From NCBI GenBank assembly GCA_903839955.1, contig CAIMEI010000120.1, positions 1 through 6,447 of the forward strand: a DNA stretch of 6,447 bases, written 5' to 3'. A program made the position numbers and the translations under genes. The notes beneath the pieces are model-generated. The model was not told the DNA's origin and did no database searches. It saw only the letters and a program-made list of their open reading frames with translations. Source of the DNA: Candidatus Falkowiibacteriota bacterium (lineage in GTDB: Bacteria; Patescibacteriota; Patescibacteriia; Patescibacteriales; UBA12465). The number at the start of each line of letters is the position of its first letter. Position 1 is the first letter of the stretch. Below are positions 1 through 5,431 of the stretch, piece by piece.

Positions 1-344
1 CCGACTTGGGCTGGGGCCTGCACCCGGAAGGAATATATTTTTTATTAAAAGATTTAAAAAAATATAATAAACCAGTGTATATTACGGAGAATGGTTTGGC
101 CGACAGGGGTGACCAACATCGTTCCTGGTATATTGAAGAAATTTTAAAAAATGTCCATCAAGCGATTGAGGAGGGAATTGATATCAAGGGGTATCTCCAT
201 TGGTCCTTAATTGATAATTTTGAGTGGGCAGAAGGATTTAAACCGCGCTTTGGTTTGTATGAAGTAAATTTTCAGACTTACGAAAGAATTGCCCGTCCTT
301 CAGCGGAATTCTATGCCGGTATCTGTAAAAATAATCGAATTTAA
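1..344 (+). CDS. GH1 family beta-glycosidase, C-terminal part (5' end outside window)
   Basis: This is the C-terminal part of a glycoside hydrolase family 1 enzyme, a retaining beta-glycosidase that hydrolyses terminal beta-linked sugars. The frame is open to the window edge (first full codon at 3), so the TTG at 6 is not a real start; about 114 residues of the usual 400-450 are present. Seen: a D-L-G-W-x-x-x-P-E-G stretch, then YITENG, whose Glu (codon 87-89) is the catalytic nucleophile of GH1, then WSLIDNFEWAEGF followed by RFGL, the family's aglycone/sugar-binding block near the C-terminus. The acid/base Glu lies upstream of the window. No export signal can be judged. The gene ends 3 nt before dnaJ, so the two are probably co-transcribed. 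A hand count gives about 38% GC, visibly lower than dnaJ, which might reflect separate ancestry. The exact sugar specificity cannot be read from this fragment. Confidence 0.93.
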   Translation, partial: DLGWGLHPEGIYFLLKDLKKYNKPVYITENGLADRGDQHRSWYIEEILKNVHQAIEEGIDIKGYLHWSLIDNFEWAEGFKPRFGLYEVNFQTYERIARPSAEFYAGICKNNRI

Positions 345-347
345 CTT

Positions 348-1427
348 ATGTCCAAAGACTATTACAATATTTTAGGCGTCAACAAAAGCGCTTCCGCTGA
401 CGAAATCAAAACCGCTTTCCGCAAGAAAGCCCACCAGCATCACCCCGACAAAGGCGGCGATGCGGAAAAATTTAAAGAGCTCAACGAAGCGTATCAGGTT
501 TTGAGCAACCCCCAAAAACGCCAGCAGTTTGACCAGTTCGGTTCCGATTTTCAAAATGGCCAAGCCGGTGGTGGAGGATATGGCGGTTTTGGCGGCCAAG
601 GTTTTGGCCAGGGCATGAATATCAACATGGATGATTTGGGTGATTTATTCGGCGGTTTCGGTGATATTTTTGGCGGTTTTGGCGGCGGCCATCGTTCGCG
701 CCGTGCCTCCAAGGGCCAAGACTTGGTTTTAGATATCAAAATAGATTTCAAGGAAGCCGCTTTTGGTGCAGACAAAGAAATCGCTTATCCGCGCGTCGGC
801 AATTGTCCGGATTGCCACGGCAGCGGCGCGGCGGCGGGCACCAAAGTGAATACTTGTGCGACCTGCCACGGCCACGGCAAAGTAACGCGTTTGCAGAGAA
901 CGATTTTAGGCAATATTCAAACTCAGGTCGTTTGTCCCGATTGCCAGGGCGAAGGGAGGATTCCCGAAAAGAAATGCTCTCATTGCCAGGGCGCCGGCCG
1001 GGCGCGGGTGGAGGAAAAATTCACCGTCAAAATTCCCGCCGGCATTGATAACGGCGAATCCATTCGAGTAGCCGGGCGGGGGGAAGTCAGTGAAAAAGGA
1101 ATTCCCGCCGGCGATTTGCTAGTGCGCGTGAAAATCGCCCCGCATCGCAGTCTGAAGCGCGAGGGCGATGATGTGCGCAGTAGTGAAAATATTGATGTGA
1201 AGACCGCTATTTTGGGCGGAAAAATCACGGTTGAAACTCTTGATGGCACTTTTGACCTGAAAATCCCCGAGGGCACCCAGCCCAACACCGTTTTTCGCCT
1301 GAAAGATCGGGGTATCACGCGCTTGCGCGGCCGCGGCCGCGGCGATCATTTCGTGGAAGTAAAAGTAAACATCCCCAAAACAATCAGTAAACAAGCCAAA
1401 AAATTTTTAGAAGAATTAAAGTTTTAA
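348..1427 (+). CDS. dnaJ: Chaperone protein DnaJ (type A Hsp40)
   Basis: DnaJ is the cytoplasmic J-domain co-chaperone that delivers unfolded proteins to DnaK and stimulates its ATPase. At 359 residues it is slightly shorter than the usual 370-380. Domains in order: a J domain (about 3-65) with the essential HPD motif at 32-34; a Gly/Phe-rich linker (about 71-114) with a DIF motif; a zinc-binding domain (153-216) with all four CxxCxGxG repeats, Cys pairs at 153/156, 170/173, 196/199 and 210/213; then the C-terminal beta-sandwich substrate-binding and dimerisation region. Nothing essential is missing. The ATG at 348 fits the canonical K-D-Y-Y start of the J domain; no Shine-Dalgarno motif precedes it. 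It sits 3 nt behind a glycosidase gene, with no dnaK or grpE in view, so it is not in the classic hrcA-grpE-dnaK-dnaJ order here. No CIRCE-like heat-shock operator is visible. Confidence 0.97.
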   Translation: MSKDYYNILGVNKSASADEIKTAFRKKAHQHHPDKGGDAEKFKELNEAYQVLSNPQKRQQFDQFGSDFQNGQAGGGGYGGFGGQGFGQGMNINMDDLGDLFGGFGDIFGGFGGGHRSRRASKGQDLVLDIKIDFKEAAFGADKEIAYPRVGNCPDCHGSGAAAGTKVNTCATCHGHGKVTRLQRTILGNIQTQVVCPDCQGEGRIPEKKCSHCQGAGRARVEEKFTVKIPAGIDNGESIRVAGRGEVSEKGIPAGDLLVRVKIAPHRSLKREGDDVRSSENIDVKTAILGGKITVETLDGTFDLKIPEGTQPNTVFRLKDRGITRLRGRGRGDHFVEVKVNIPKTISKQAKKFLEELKF

Positions 1428-1456
1428 GATTTTTTTGGTCAATGACGTAAAGTTTT

Positions 1457-1511
1457 GGTTTAATATTTTTGGAGCTACTGTTTTTTCGTAAGTAGAAATT
1501 AATAAGTCATT
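1457..1511 (+). repeat. Intergenic repeat, copy 1 (direct)
   Basis: First of three related sequences in the dnaJ-tatD spacer. It reads TTTAATATTTTT followed by a 30-nt core (1471-1500) that recurs at 1563-1592 with only two differences. Weaker similarity extends left to about 1446 and right to about 1511. Within the core, CTACT (1475-1479) can pair with AGTAG (1491-1495) around an 11-nt loop. A further possible pairing joins 1492-1498 with 1529-1535. No protein is encoded. The repeat family is not recognised. Confidence 0.8.
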
Positions 1512-1545
1512 TTTGTTCCAGGAGATTTTTTCTACCACCTAAATT

Positions 1546-1602
1546 TGCTTTAATATTTTTTTGGAGTTACTGTTTTTTCGTAAGTAAAAATTATTAATCA
1601 TT
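1546..1602 (+). repeat. Intergenic repeat, copy 2 (direct), 5' arm of a large hairpin
   Basis: Second direct copy, about 90 bp after copy 1. The two differences from copy 1 inside the 30-nt core are T1567 for C1475 and A1587 for G1495. These two positions face each other in the local stem (TTACT 1567-1571 with AGTAA 1583-1587), so a C-G pair has become a T-A pair. This copy is also the left arm of a long palindrome with the inverted copy that follows: 1546-1563 is perfectly complementary to 1634-1651. Confidence 0.85.
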
Positions 1603-1651
1603 CAATTTTTACCCCAGAAAAAACCCGTAACAACAAAAAAATATTAAAGCA
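1603..1651 (-). repeat. Intergenic repeat, copy 3 (inverted), 3' arm of a large hairpin
   Basis: Read on the - strand, this segment matches copy 2 over almost its whole length: 18 identical bases (1634-1651), GTTAC (from 1627-1631), a six-T run (1618-1623), and GTAAAAATT (1604-1612). Short differences lie between these blocks. With copy 2 it can fold into a hairpin of about 106 nt: 18 bp, 5 bp, about 8 bp and 9 bp stems separated by small internal loops, closed by an 11-nt loop (1593-1603). It ends 9 nt before the tatD ATG, so in a dnaJ-tatD transcript it could affect read-through or tatD translation. It has no T-run after the outer stem and so is not a standard intrinsic terminator. Confidence 0.82.
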
Positions 1652-1660
1652 TTAATTTAT

Positions 1661-2515
1661 ATGCAATTCTTCGATACCCATGCCCACGTCAATTTCCAAG
1701 ATTTCAAAGAAGACGGCGATGAAGTAATTCGCCGGGCTTTGGATAATAATACCTGGATGGTTTTGGTGGGCGCGGAGTATAAAACTTCCAGCCGGGCGCT
1801 CGCTTACGCTAATAAATACGAAAGCGGCGTTTACGCCGCGGTCGGCTTGCATCCCACGCATCTGGAGGAAATCATTGAGCAGGGGAAAGACGCCCGCGGA
1901 GCGACGCAGTTTATTACCCGCGGCGAGCAGTTCAACTATGATAGTTATGAAAAATTAGCCAAATTTGAGAAAATAGTAGCGATTGGCGAAATCGGCTTGG
2001 ACTATTATCATTTGGATCCAGCCGGCGACATACCGGCAGTCAAAAAAAGACAAAAGCAAGTTTTGCTGGAGCAATTGAAATTAGCGCGTTCCTTGGAATT
2101 GCCAGTCATTATTCACTGCCGCCAAGCGCACGACGATCTTTTTCCCTTACTACAGGAATTCAAAAAAGATAATCGCCACTTGATTCCCAGCGATCGGCCC
2201 TGGGGCGTAATTCACTGCTATTCCGGCGATGAAAATTTGGCCTGGGAGTACTTCAAGCTCGGCTTGATGATTTCTTTTACCGGGCTAATCACTTTCAGTA
2301 AGATGTGGGACGACTTAATCCGCAAAATTCCACTCGACAAAATCATGATCGAAACGGATTGTCCCTACATGACGCCCGAGCCCTATCGCGGCCAGCGCAA
2401 TGAGCCTCTTTTGGTTCAATACGTGGCCAATCGCATTGCCGAAATTAAGGGTCTAAAATTGGAGAAAGTAGCTGAAATTACTACTCAAAACGCCAAAAGA
2501 TTTTTTGGGATTTAA
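1661..2515 (+). CDS. tatD: TatD family metal-dependent hydrolase (DNase)
   Basis: TatD enzymes are cytoplasmic two-metal TIM-barrel hydrolases of the amidohydrolase superfamily; characterised members are 3'-5' exonucleases acting on DNA and RNA, linked to repair and nucleic-acid turnover. The expected metal ligands are all visible: H7 and H9 in the N-terminal THAH motif, E110 in GEIGLDYY, H152 in IIHCRQ, H185 in VIHCYSG, and D233 in IETDCPY. The PYRGQRNEP signature follows at 241-249. At 284 residues it is longer than the usual 255-265, and the excess lies at about 70-100, between the VGLHP loop and the AIGE strand. The ATG at 1661 directly precedes the conserved F-D-T-H-A-H strand, and no Shine-Dalgarno motif is near it. 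It may share a transcript with dnaJ across the repeat-bearing spacer, and it ends at a clear terminator. Substrate preference within the family cannot be told from sequence. Confidence 0.94.
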   Translation: MQFFDTHAHVNFQDFKEDGDEVIRRALDNNTWMVLVGAEYKTSSRALAYANKYESGVYAAVGLHPTHLEEIIEQGKDARGATQFITRGEQFNYDSYEKLAKFEKIVAIGEIGLDYYHLDPAGDIPAVKKRQKQVLLEQLKLARSLELPVIIHCRQAHDDLFPLLQEFKKDNRHLIPSDRPWGVIHCYSGDENLAWEYFKLGLMISFTGLITFSKMWDDLIRKIPLDKIMIETDCPYMTPEPYRGQRNEPLLVQYVANRIAEIKGLKLEKVAEITTQNAKRFFGI

Positions 2516-2537
2516 AAGGCCTTTTCTGGGCCTTTTT
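2514..2537 (+). terminator. Intrinsic terminator of tatD
   Basis: AAAAGGCC (2514-2521) pairs perfectly with GGCCTTTT (2529-2536) around a 7-nt loop, and the stem runs into a five-T tract (2533-2537). The left arm overlaps the TAA stop codon of tatD. Confidence 0.88.
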
Positions 2538-2564
2538 GCTTATTTAAAGGAAAAGTGAGATAAT
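2536..2564 (+). promoter_or_regulatory. Candidate sigma70-type promoter for the 2599 gene
   Basis: TTGCTT (2536-2541), a 17-bp spacer, and GATAAT (2559-2564, five of six matches to TATAAT) lie just behind the tatD terminator. The predicted start is near 2571, giving a leader of about 28 nt before the ATG at 2599. The -35 box is only a moderate match; position and spacing carry the call. Confidence 0.6.
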
Positions 2565-2570
2565 TATCTC
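2557..2570. promoter_or_regulatory. Perfect palindrome over the -10 box, operator candidate
   Basis: GAGATAATTATCTC is a perfect 14-bp palindrome that contains the candidate -10 hexamer and ends where transcription would start. That is a typical place for a dimeric repressor to block RNA polymerase. It is isolated, has no loop, and so is more likely a DNA-binding site than an RNA hairpin. The regulator is unknown. Confidence 0.5.
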
Positions 2571-2598
2571 GGAGGGTCTATAAACTAAAGCAAATCAT

Positions 2599-3789
2599 AT
2601 GGGAATCGAAGCAAAGCTTCTAAAATTAACCAAAGAAAAAGAGGCAGAAAATAGCGGGGGAAATCCAGAAAAAACGCCAACCGAAAAGCTGCAGGATTTT
2701 CAGGAATTTTCGACGCGCGTTTCCAAGCTCAAGATGATTAGAGAATCCCTTCTTGCTTCCTGGCAACATGACCAGGGGATGATGGCTCCGGAGTATCAGG
2801 AAAAAGTACAGCTTAATTTAGGGCGCGATGAATGGGCAGTAAAACGTGCTTTTAAAAATAATCAGGAAAACTTTGAAGCCCTGGGAATCAAATCGGTCGA
2901 GGATTTGGCAACTAATGAAAATTTCCAAGACGAGAAAGAAGTCGGCCAATTAAATGAAAGCCGCGCGGCCCAGGAGGGCTTAGGCGAAGCGGATGACAAA
3001 ATGATTGAGACTCTCGCTGAGTTGGGCGTGCCGGTTGATGACATCAAACCCGGCGATTACCAGGCCGTCAGAATGCGCATCGATCGCTTTCTGTATGACG
3101 AGATTCAGAAGCGCGAGTTATCTTTGGCCGATGAAATCATTATCGACAATGAGACGAATGGCTTAAGAAATTATGCTCTTGATTCCGGCCACAAGGCGGC
3201 GGAATATGTTGCCTTGCTGAAGGACGTCAAGCCGGATTTGCGCAAAGGAGAATTAGTCAAAGGCTTTGTTCGAAAAAAAGAAATAAATGTCGACGCTGCC
3301 AAAGAAGCTCTGAATAAAAAAGACCATTTTTTGGTAGACAATGATATTACCTTGGACACTAAAGTTATTTTTGACCGCCAAGGTCTGCGTTTCCCGGATT
3401 TGCAGGCAGAACTGCAAGAAAAAGAGCCGTATGCCAATGCTCTGGGGCGCCGGATTGATAATCTAAAGGAAGATATTGAAAAAAAAGAAAAGGAGCTGGG
3501 TGAAAAAGGCAAAATGGCGCAGGCTTTTGCGGGCAAGCTGAAAGGCGAAATTGCCAAAGGCAAGGAAGAGTTGGAAAAATTACAAAAAGAGCATTTTCAA
3601 TTGGGAAATGATGTCATGGCACTCAAACAAGTCAAAGATTTGCGCTTATCTTCAGCGCAGCCGTTTTCTTTTGAGGGTACCTGGGGCGATTTCCTAAAAA
3701 CTTTCAGTGCCAAACAGGAGGAGGTTTTAAACAACAACAAAATCACTCCCGATGAAGAACTCATTTTGAATTTATCCAAACTCAGATAA
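2599..3789 (+). CDS. Unrecognised coiled-coil protein (396 residues)
   Basis: I do not recognise this protein. It has no signal peptide, no membrane segment and no cysteine, so it is most likely cytoplasmic. It is very rich in Lys and Glu. Residues 11-30 are polar and low-complexity. A mixed helical region follows (about 30-260), including LGVPVDDIKPGDY near 142-154. A strong heptad-like stretch (about 267-346), with LKEDIEKKEKELGEK and GKEELEKLQKEHFQL, predicts a long coiled coil. The tail (about 355-396) looks globular and contains FEGTWGDFLKTF. The ATG at 2599 is the only usable start after the in-frame TAA at 2581. A GGAGG (2571-2575) lies 23 nt upstream, too far for a normal ribosome site. 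The gene is monocistronic: a terminator precedes it, it has its own promoter and palindrome, and another terminator follows. A structural or scaffold role is possible but not shown. Confidence 0.85.
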   Translation: MGIEAKLLKLTKEKEAENSGGNPEKTPTEKLQDFQEFSTRVSKLKMIRESLLASWQHDQGMMAPEYQEKVQLNLGRDEWAVKRAFKNNQENFEALGIKSVEDLATNENFQDEKEVGQLNESRAAQEGLGEADDKMIETLAELGVPVDDIKPGDYQAVRMRIDRFLYDEIQKRELSLADEIIIDNETNGLRNYALDSGHKAAEYVALLKDVKPDLRKGELVKGFVRKKEINVDAAKEALNKKDHFLVDNDITLDTKVIFDRQGLRFPDLQAELQEKEPYANALGRRIDNLKEDIEKKEKELGEKGKMAQAFAGKLKGEIAKGKEELEKLQKEHFQLGNDVMALKQVKDLRLSSAQPFSFEGTWGDFLKTFSAKQEEVLNNNKITPDEELILNLSKLR

Positions 3790-3808
3790 TTGTTTATTTT
3801 TCCGTGAT

Positions 3809-3839
3809 AAAAAAGCCATCCGGAAAGGGCGGCTTTTTT
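3809..3839 (+). terminator. Intrinsic terminator of the coiled-coil gene
   Basis: AAAAAAGCC (3809-3817) pairs perfectly with GGCTTTTTT (3831-3839), with a 13-nt apical region that can add a short CC/GG pairing. It lies 20 nt after the stop codon. The A-rich left arm means it could also terminate transcription arriving on the - strand. GGCGGC (3828-3833) could instead pair with GCCGCC (3845-3850), a competing fold. Confidence 0.85.
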
Positions 3840-3891
3840 GAACCGCCGCCTTCGGCTTATGACATTTCTCTAATTTTGTCAAATTTGCCTT

Positions 3892-3956
3892 TAAATTAGG
3901 TCAATTATCAACAGTTGCTGGTTGACTTGTTTGGCTTTTTGCGCTATAAATTAGGT
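3892..3956 (+). repeat. Direct repeat TAAATTAGGT in the atp promoter region
   Basis: The 10-mer TAAATTAGGT occurs at 3892-3901 and again at 3947-3956, 55 bp apart, about five helical turns. The second copy overlaps the -10 box and the expected start site of the atp promoter. The spacing on one DNA face would suit a regulator binding both sites, but AT-rich 10-mers can recur by chance. Confidence 0.4.
3922..3950 (+). promoter_or_regulatory. Sigma70-type promoter of the ATP synthase operon
   Basis: TTGACT (3922-3927) and TATAAA (3945-3950) are separated by exactly 17 bp, each matching consensus at five of six positions. Transcription should start near 3957, giving a leader of nearly 60 nt before the first gene. 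A short inverted repeat, TCAAC (3908-3912) and GTTGA (3921-3925), overlaps the -35 box and might be a regulator site. The rest of the 225-bp spacer (3790-4014) holds the upstream terminator and AT-rich sequence. Confidence 0.8.
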
Positions 3957-3983
3957 GGAACATTAATTTATTATTTAGTAAGC

Positions 3984-4002
3984 AGAGGGCGGAGCCTTTT
4001 TT
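3984..4002 (+). promoter_or_regulatory. Hairpin plus T-run in the atp leader, possible attenuator
   Basis: GGC (3988-3990) pairs with GCC (3994-3996) around GGA, and AGAG (3984-3987) can extend the stem against the following Ts through A-U and G-U pairs. Six Ts (3997-4002) follow. The shape resembles a weak intrinsic terminator lying between the promoter and the first start codon. The stem is short, so function is uncertain; the purine-rich strand could instead help bind ribosomes, though it is about 20 nt from the ATG. Confidence 0.35.
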
Positions 4003-4014
4003 ATTTTTGCCATC

Positions 4015-4281
4015 ATGCCAAATAGCGCTTCCAAAAACCAAAAAACTTGGTCAATTGCCGCCAGAACCATCGGAATTTCTTCCGCTTGGATTGCTGGTCC
4101 GGTGCTTATCGGTCTTTTGGTCGGCAAATGGCTGGATAGCCGCTATTCTTCCGGCCCCTGGATGATGATTATTTCGCTCGCCTGCTGCTTCCTAATTTCC
4201 ATGTTCGGCATTGTCCGCGGTGCCTTGAAGGAATTCAAACGCATTGAAGAAGCGGAAAAAGAAGAGAAAGAAAACCAATAA
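4015..4281 (+). CDS. atpZ: AtpZ/AtpI family ATP synthase assembly protein
   Basis: A small inner-membrane protein encoded first in the ATP synthase operon. AtpI and AtpZ proteins are not part of the finished enzyme; they are linked to c-ring assembly and have been proposed to act in Mg2+/Ca2+ transport. Seen: a polar N-terminus (1-17), a first membrane helix (about 19-37) ending in the family motif GLLVGKWLD (33-41), a short loop with a conserved-type Pro (P48), a second helix (about 49-68), and a highly charged tail rich in Glu and Lys. Two helices and 88 residues fit AtpZ better than the four-helix AtpI. The ATG at 4015 is the only sensible start; its purine-rich stretch lies too far upstream (about 20 nt) for a normal ribosome site. 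The stop codon is 3 nt from atpB. Identification rests on the motif, size and position together. Confidence 0.82.
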   Translation: MPNSASKNQKTWSIAARTIGISSAWIAGPVLIGLLVGKWLDSRYSSGPWMMIISLACCFLISMFGIVRGALKEFKRIEEAEKEEKENQ

Positions 4282-4284
4282 TTT

Positions 4285-5103
4285 ATGATCGCCGAGAGCC
4301 AGATTTTACACGAAAACACGTTATTCGCCGAACCGATTTTTCACATCGGCTCTTTTACGGTCAGTAATTCCTTGTTGAATTCTTGGCTGGTCGTCGTCGT
4401 AGTCCTCATAATTGGCCTGGCGATTCGCAAAAAAATCAAGCTCGTGCCCCATGGTGTGCAGAATGCTCTGGAAATCGTCTTTGAGAATTTTTTGGGCCTT
4501 TTTGACGGCGTCACCGGCAATCGGAAGCGTTCGATGCAATTTGCGCCCTTGGTTTTGGCCTTCTTTTTCTTCATCCTGTTGAACAATTGGCTCGGCCTTT
4601 TGCCGGGTATCGGTTCCATCGGCCAAATCGTTCGCCAAAACGGGGAATTGGTTTTTGTGCCATATTTTCGCGGCGCCACCGCTGATTTGAACACCACTTT
4701 GGCACTCGCGACCATCGGCGTCGTTTTAAGCCATGTCTTCGGCGTTTTGGCCGTCGGCTGGTGGAATTATTTGAATAAATTCATCAACATCAAAGCTTTC
4801 TTGGAAATTCCCGGCAAAATCCGCAAAGACCCCACCGTTCTATTAGTCAATCCAATCAAAGCTTTCGTCGGTCTCATTGAAATCATCGGCGAGTTGGCCA
4901 AGATTGCCAGCCTTTCCTTCCGTTTGTTCGGTAATATTTTTGCCGGAGAAGTCCTCTTGGCGGCGATGTCCGCGATTCTCGCTTTCGGCGTACCGATTCC
5001 GTTTATGTTTCTGGAAGTGATTGTCGGCTTGATTCAGGCTTTGATTTTCGCCATGTTGATTCTGACCTATTTGACCATCGCCACCAGCAAAGAAGAGCAT
5101 TAA
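4285..5103 (+). CDS. atpB: F1Fo ATP synthase subunit a
   Basis: Subunit a is the membrane stator that forms the two half-channels carrying ions to and from the rotating c-ring. At 272 residues it has normal length. Seen: a first membrane helix (about 28-47), LLNNWLGLLPG (98-108), the ADLNTT motif (133-138), and the C-terminal core helices. The essential arginine is R213 in SLSFRLFGN, equivalent to R210 of E. coli. E222 follows in the AGE motif, and Q251 lies in the last helix GLIQALIFAMLILTYL. All the residues expected for ion translocation are therefore present. The ATG at 4285 lies 3 nt after the preceding stop, which suggests translational coupling; no clear Shine-Dalgarno motif is present. 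The protein should be in the cytoplasmic membrane and pairs with AtpE and AtpF encoded next. Confidence 0.97.
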   Translation: MIAESQILHENTLFAEPIFHIGSFTVSNSLLNSWLVVVVVLIIGLAIRKKIKLVPHGVQNALEIVFENFLGLFDGVTGNRKRSMQFAPLVLAFFFFILLNNWLGLLPGIGSIGQIVRQNGELVFVPYFRGATADLNTTLALATIGVVLSHVFGVLAVGWWNYLNKFINIKAFLEIPGKIRKDPTVLLVNPIKAFVGLIEIIGELAKIASLSFRLFGNIFAGEVLLAAMSAILAFGVPIPFMFLEVIVGLIQALIFAMLILTYLTIATSKEEH

Positions 5104-5134
5104 TTAATTTGATAATAATAAAGAATTAAGAAAA

Positions 5135-5169
5135 TCGGCCGGCTAGCTTTCAGAAAGCGAAGTGGTCGA
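5135..5169 (+). promoter_or_regulatory. RNA hairpin upstream of atpE
   Basis: TCGGCC (5135-5140) pairs with GGTCGA (5164-5169, one G-U), enclosing a second stem GCTTT/AAAGC (5146-5150 with 5154-5158) around a 3-nt loop. It lies in the 77-nt atpB-atpE spacer, the longest spacer inside the operon, and ends 11 nt before the atpE ATG. There is no T-run, so it is not a terminator. A role in raising c-subunit synthesis is possible. Confidence 0.5.
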
Positions 5170-5180
5170 AATAAAACAGT

Positions 5181-5393
5181 ATGGAAAATGTCATGTTAGC
5201 AAAAGCCCTGGCCATCGGCCTCGGTTCAATCGGTCCAGCCTTGGGTATCGGCTTTATTGGTGCCAAAGCGATGGAAGCGATTGGTCGCAACCCTGAAGCC
5301 GCCAACAAAATCTTGGTGCCGATGTTGCTCGCCGCCGCCTTTGCGGAAGCGGTCGCCATTTATGCCTTGGTTATCGCCTTCAGTATCAAATAA
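5181..5393 (+). CDS. atpE: F1Fo ATP synthase subunit c (proton type)
   Basis: Subunit c is the hairpin protein that forms the rotor ring in the membrane. At 70 residues it is short for the family (usually 75-90) but complete: helix 1 (about 5-32) with the Gly-rich packing stretch G-P-A-L-G-I-G (18-24), the polar loop RNPE (36-39) that contacts F1, and helix 2 (about 44-68) with the ion-carrying carboxylate E56. Sodium-binding c subunits such as that of Ilyobacter tartaricus have Gln in helix 1 and Ser or Thr right after the Glu; here the matching residues are I24 and A57, so proton coupling is inferred. An in-frame TAA at 5172 blocks any upstream start; ATG 5181 is used, with ATG 5193 possible. 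No Shine-Dalgarno motif is present. The gene is flanked by RNA hairpins on both sides, unlike its operon neighbours. Confidence 0.96.
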   Translation: MENVMLAKALAIGLGSIGPALGIGFIGAKAMEAIGRNPEAANKILVPMLLAAAFAEAVAIYALVIAFSIK

Positions 5394-5404
5394 TCATTTG
5401 ACTC

Positions 5405-5431
5405 GCTGGGCCAGAACTCGTTCGGCCTAGC
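5405..5431 (+). promoter_or_regulatory. Strong RNA hairpin just after atpE
   Basis: GCTGGGCC (5405-5412) pairs with GGCCTAGC (5424-5431) over 8 bp with one G-U, and GAA/TTC (5414-5416 with 5421-5423) extends it past a bulged A to a 4-nt loop. It begins 11 nt after the atpE stop. No T-run follows, so it should let transcription continue into atpF. It may protect the 3' end of an atpE message after processing. Confidence 0.6.

Noticed and set aside
803..1048. Alternative + strand frame inside dnaJ
   Set aside because: It overlaps the zinc-finger region of dnaJ in another frame, and the dnaJ frame is intact with all eight cysteines.
1458..1463. Promoter for tatD inside the first repeat copy
   Set aside because: TTGGTC (1435-1440) and a TTTAAT-like box can be placed, but AT-rich sequence gives many such matches and the -35 match is poor.
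1446..1651. CRISPR array
   Set aside because: Only two direct copies and one inverted copy exist, with no regular spacer pattern and no cas genes nearby. An inverted unit is not compatible with a CRISPR array.
1428..1660. tRNA or other classical RNA gene in the dnaJ-tatD spacer
   Set aside because: No cloverleaf, T-loop consensus or CCA end was found. The fold present is a simple long hairpin built from repeats.
1652..1861. Small - strand gene opposite the start of tatD
   Set aside because: It overlaps the conserved tatD N-terminus, including the metal-binding His residues, and shows no recognisable domain.
5135..5169. Terminator between atpB and atpE
   Set aside because: No T-run follows the hairpin, and the operon must continue into atpE.
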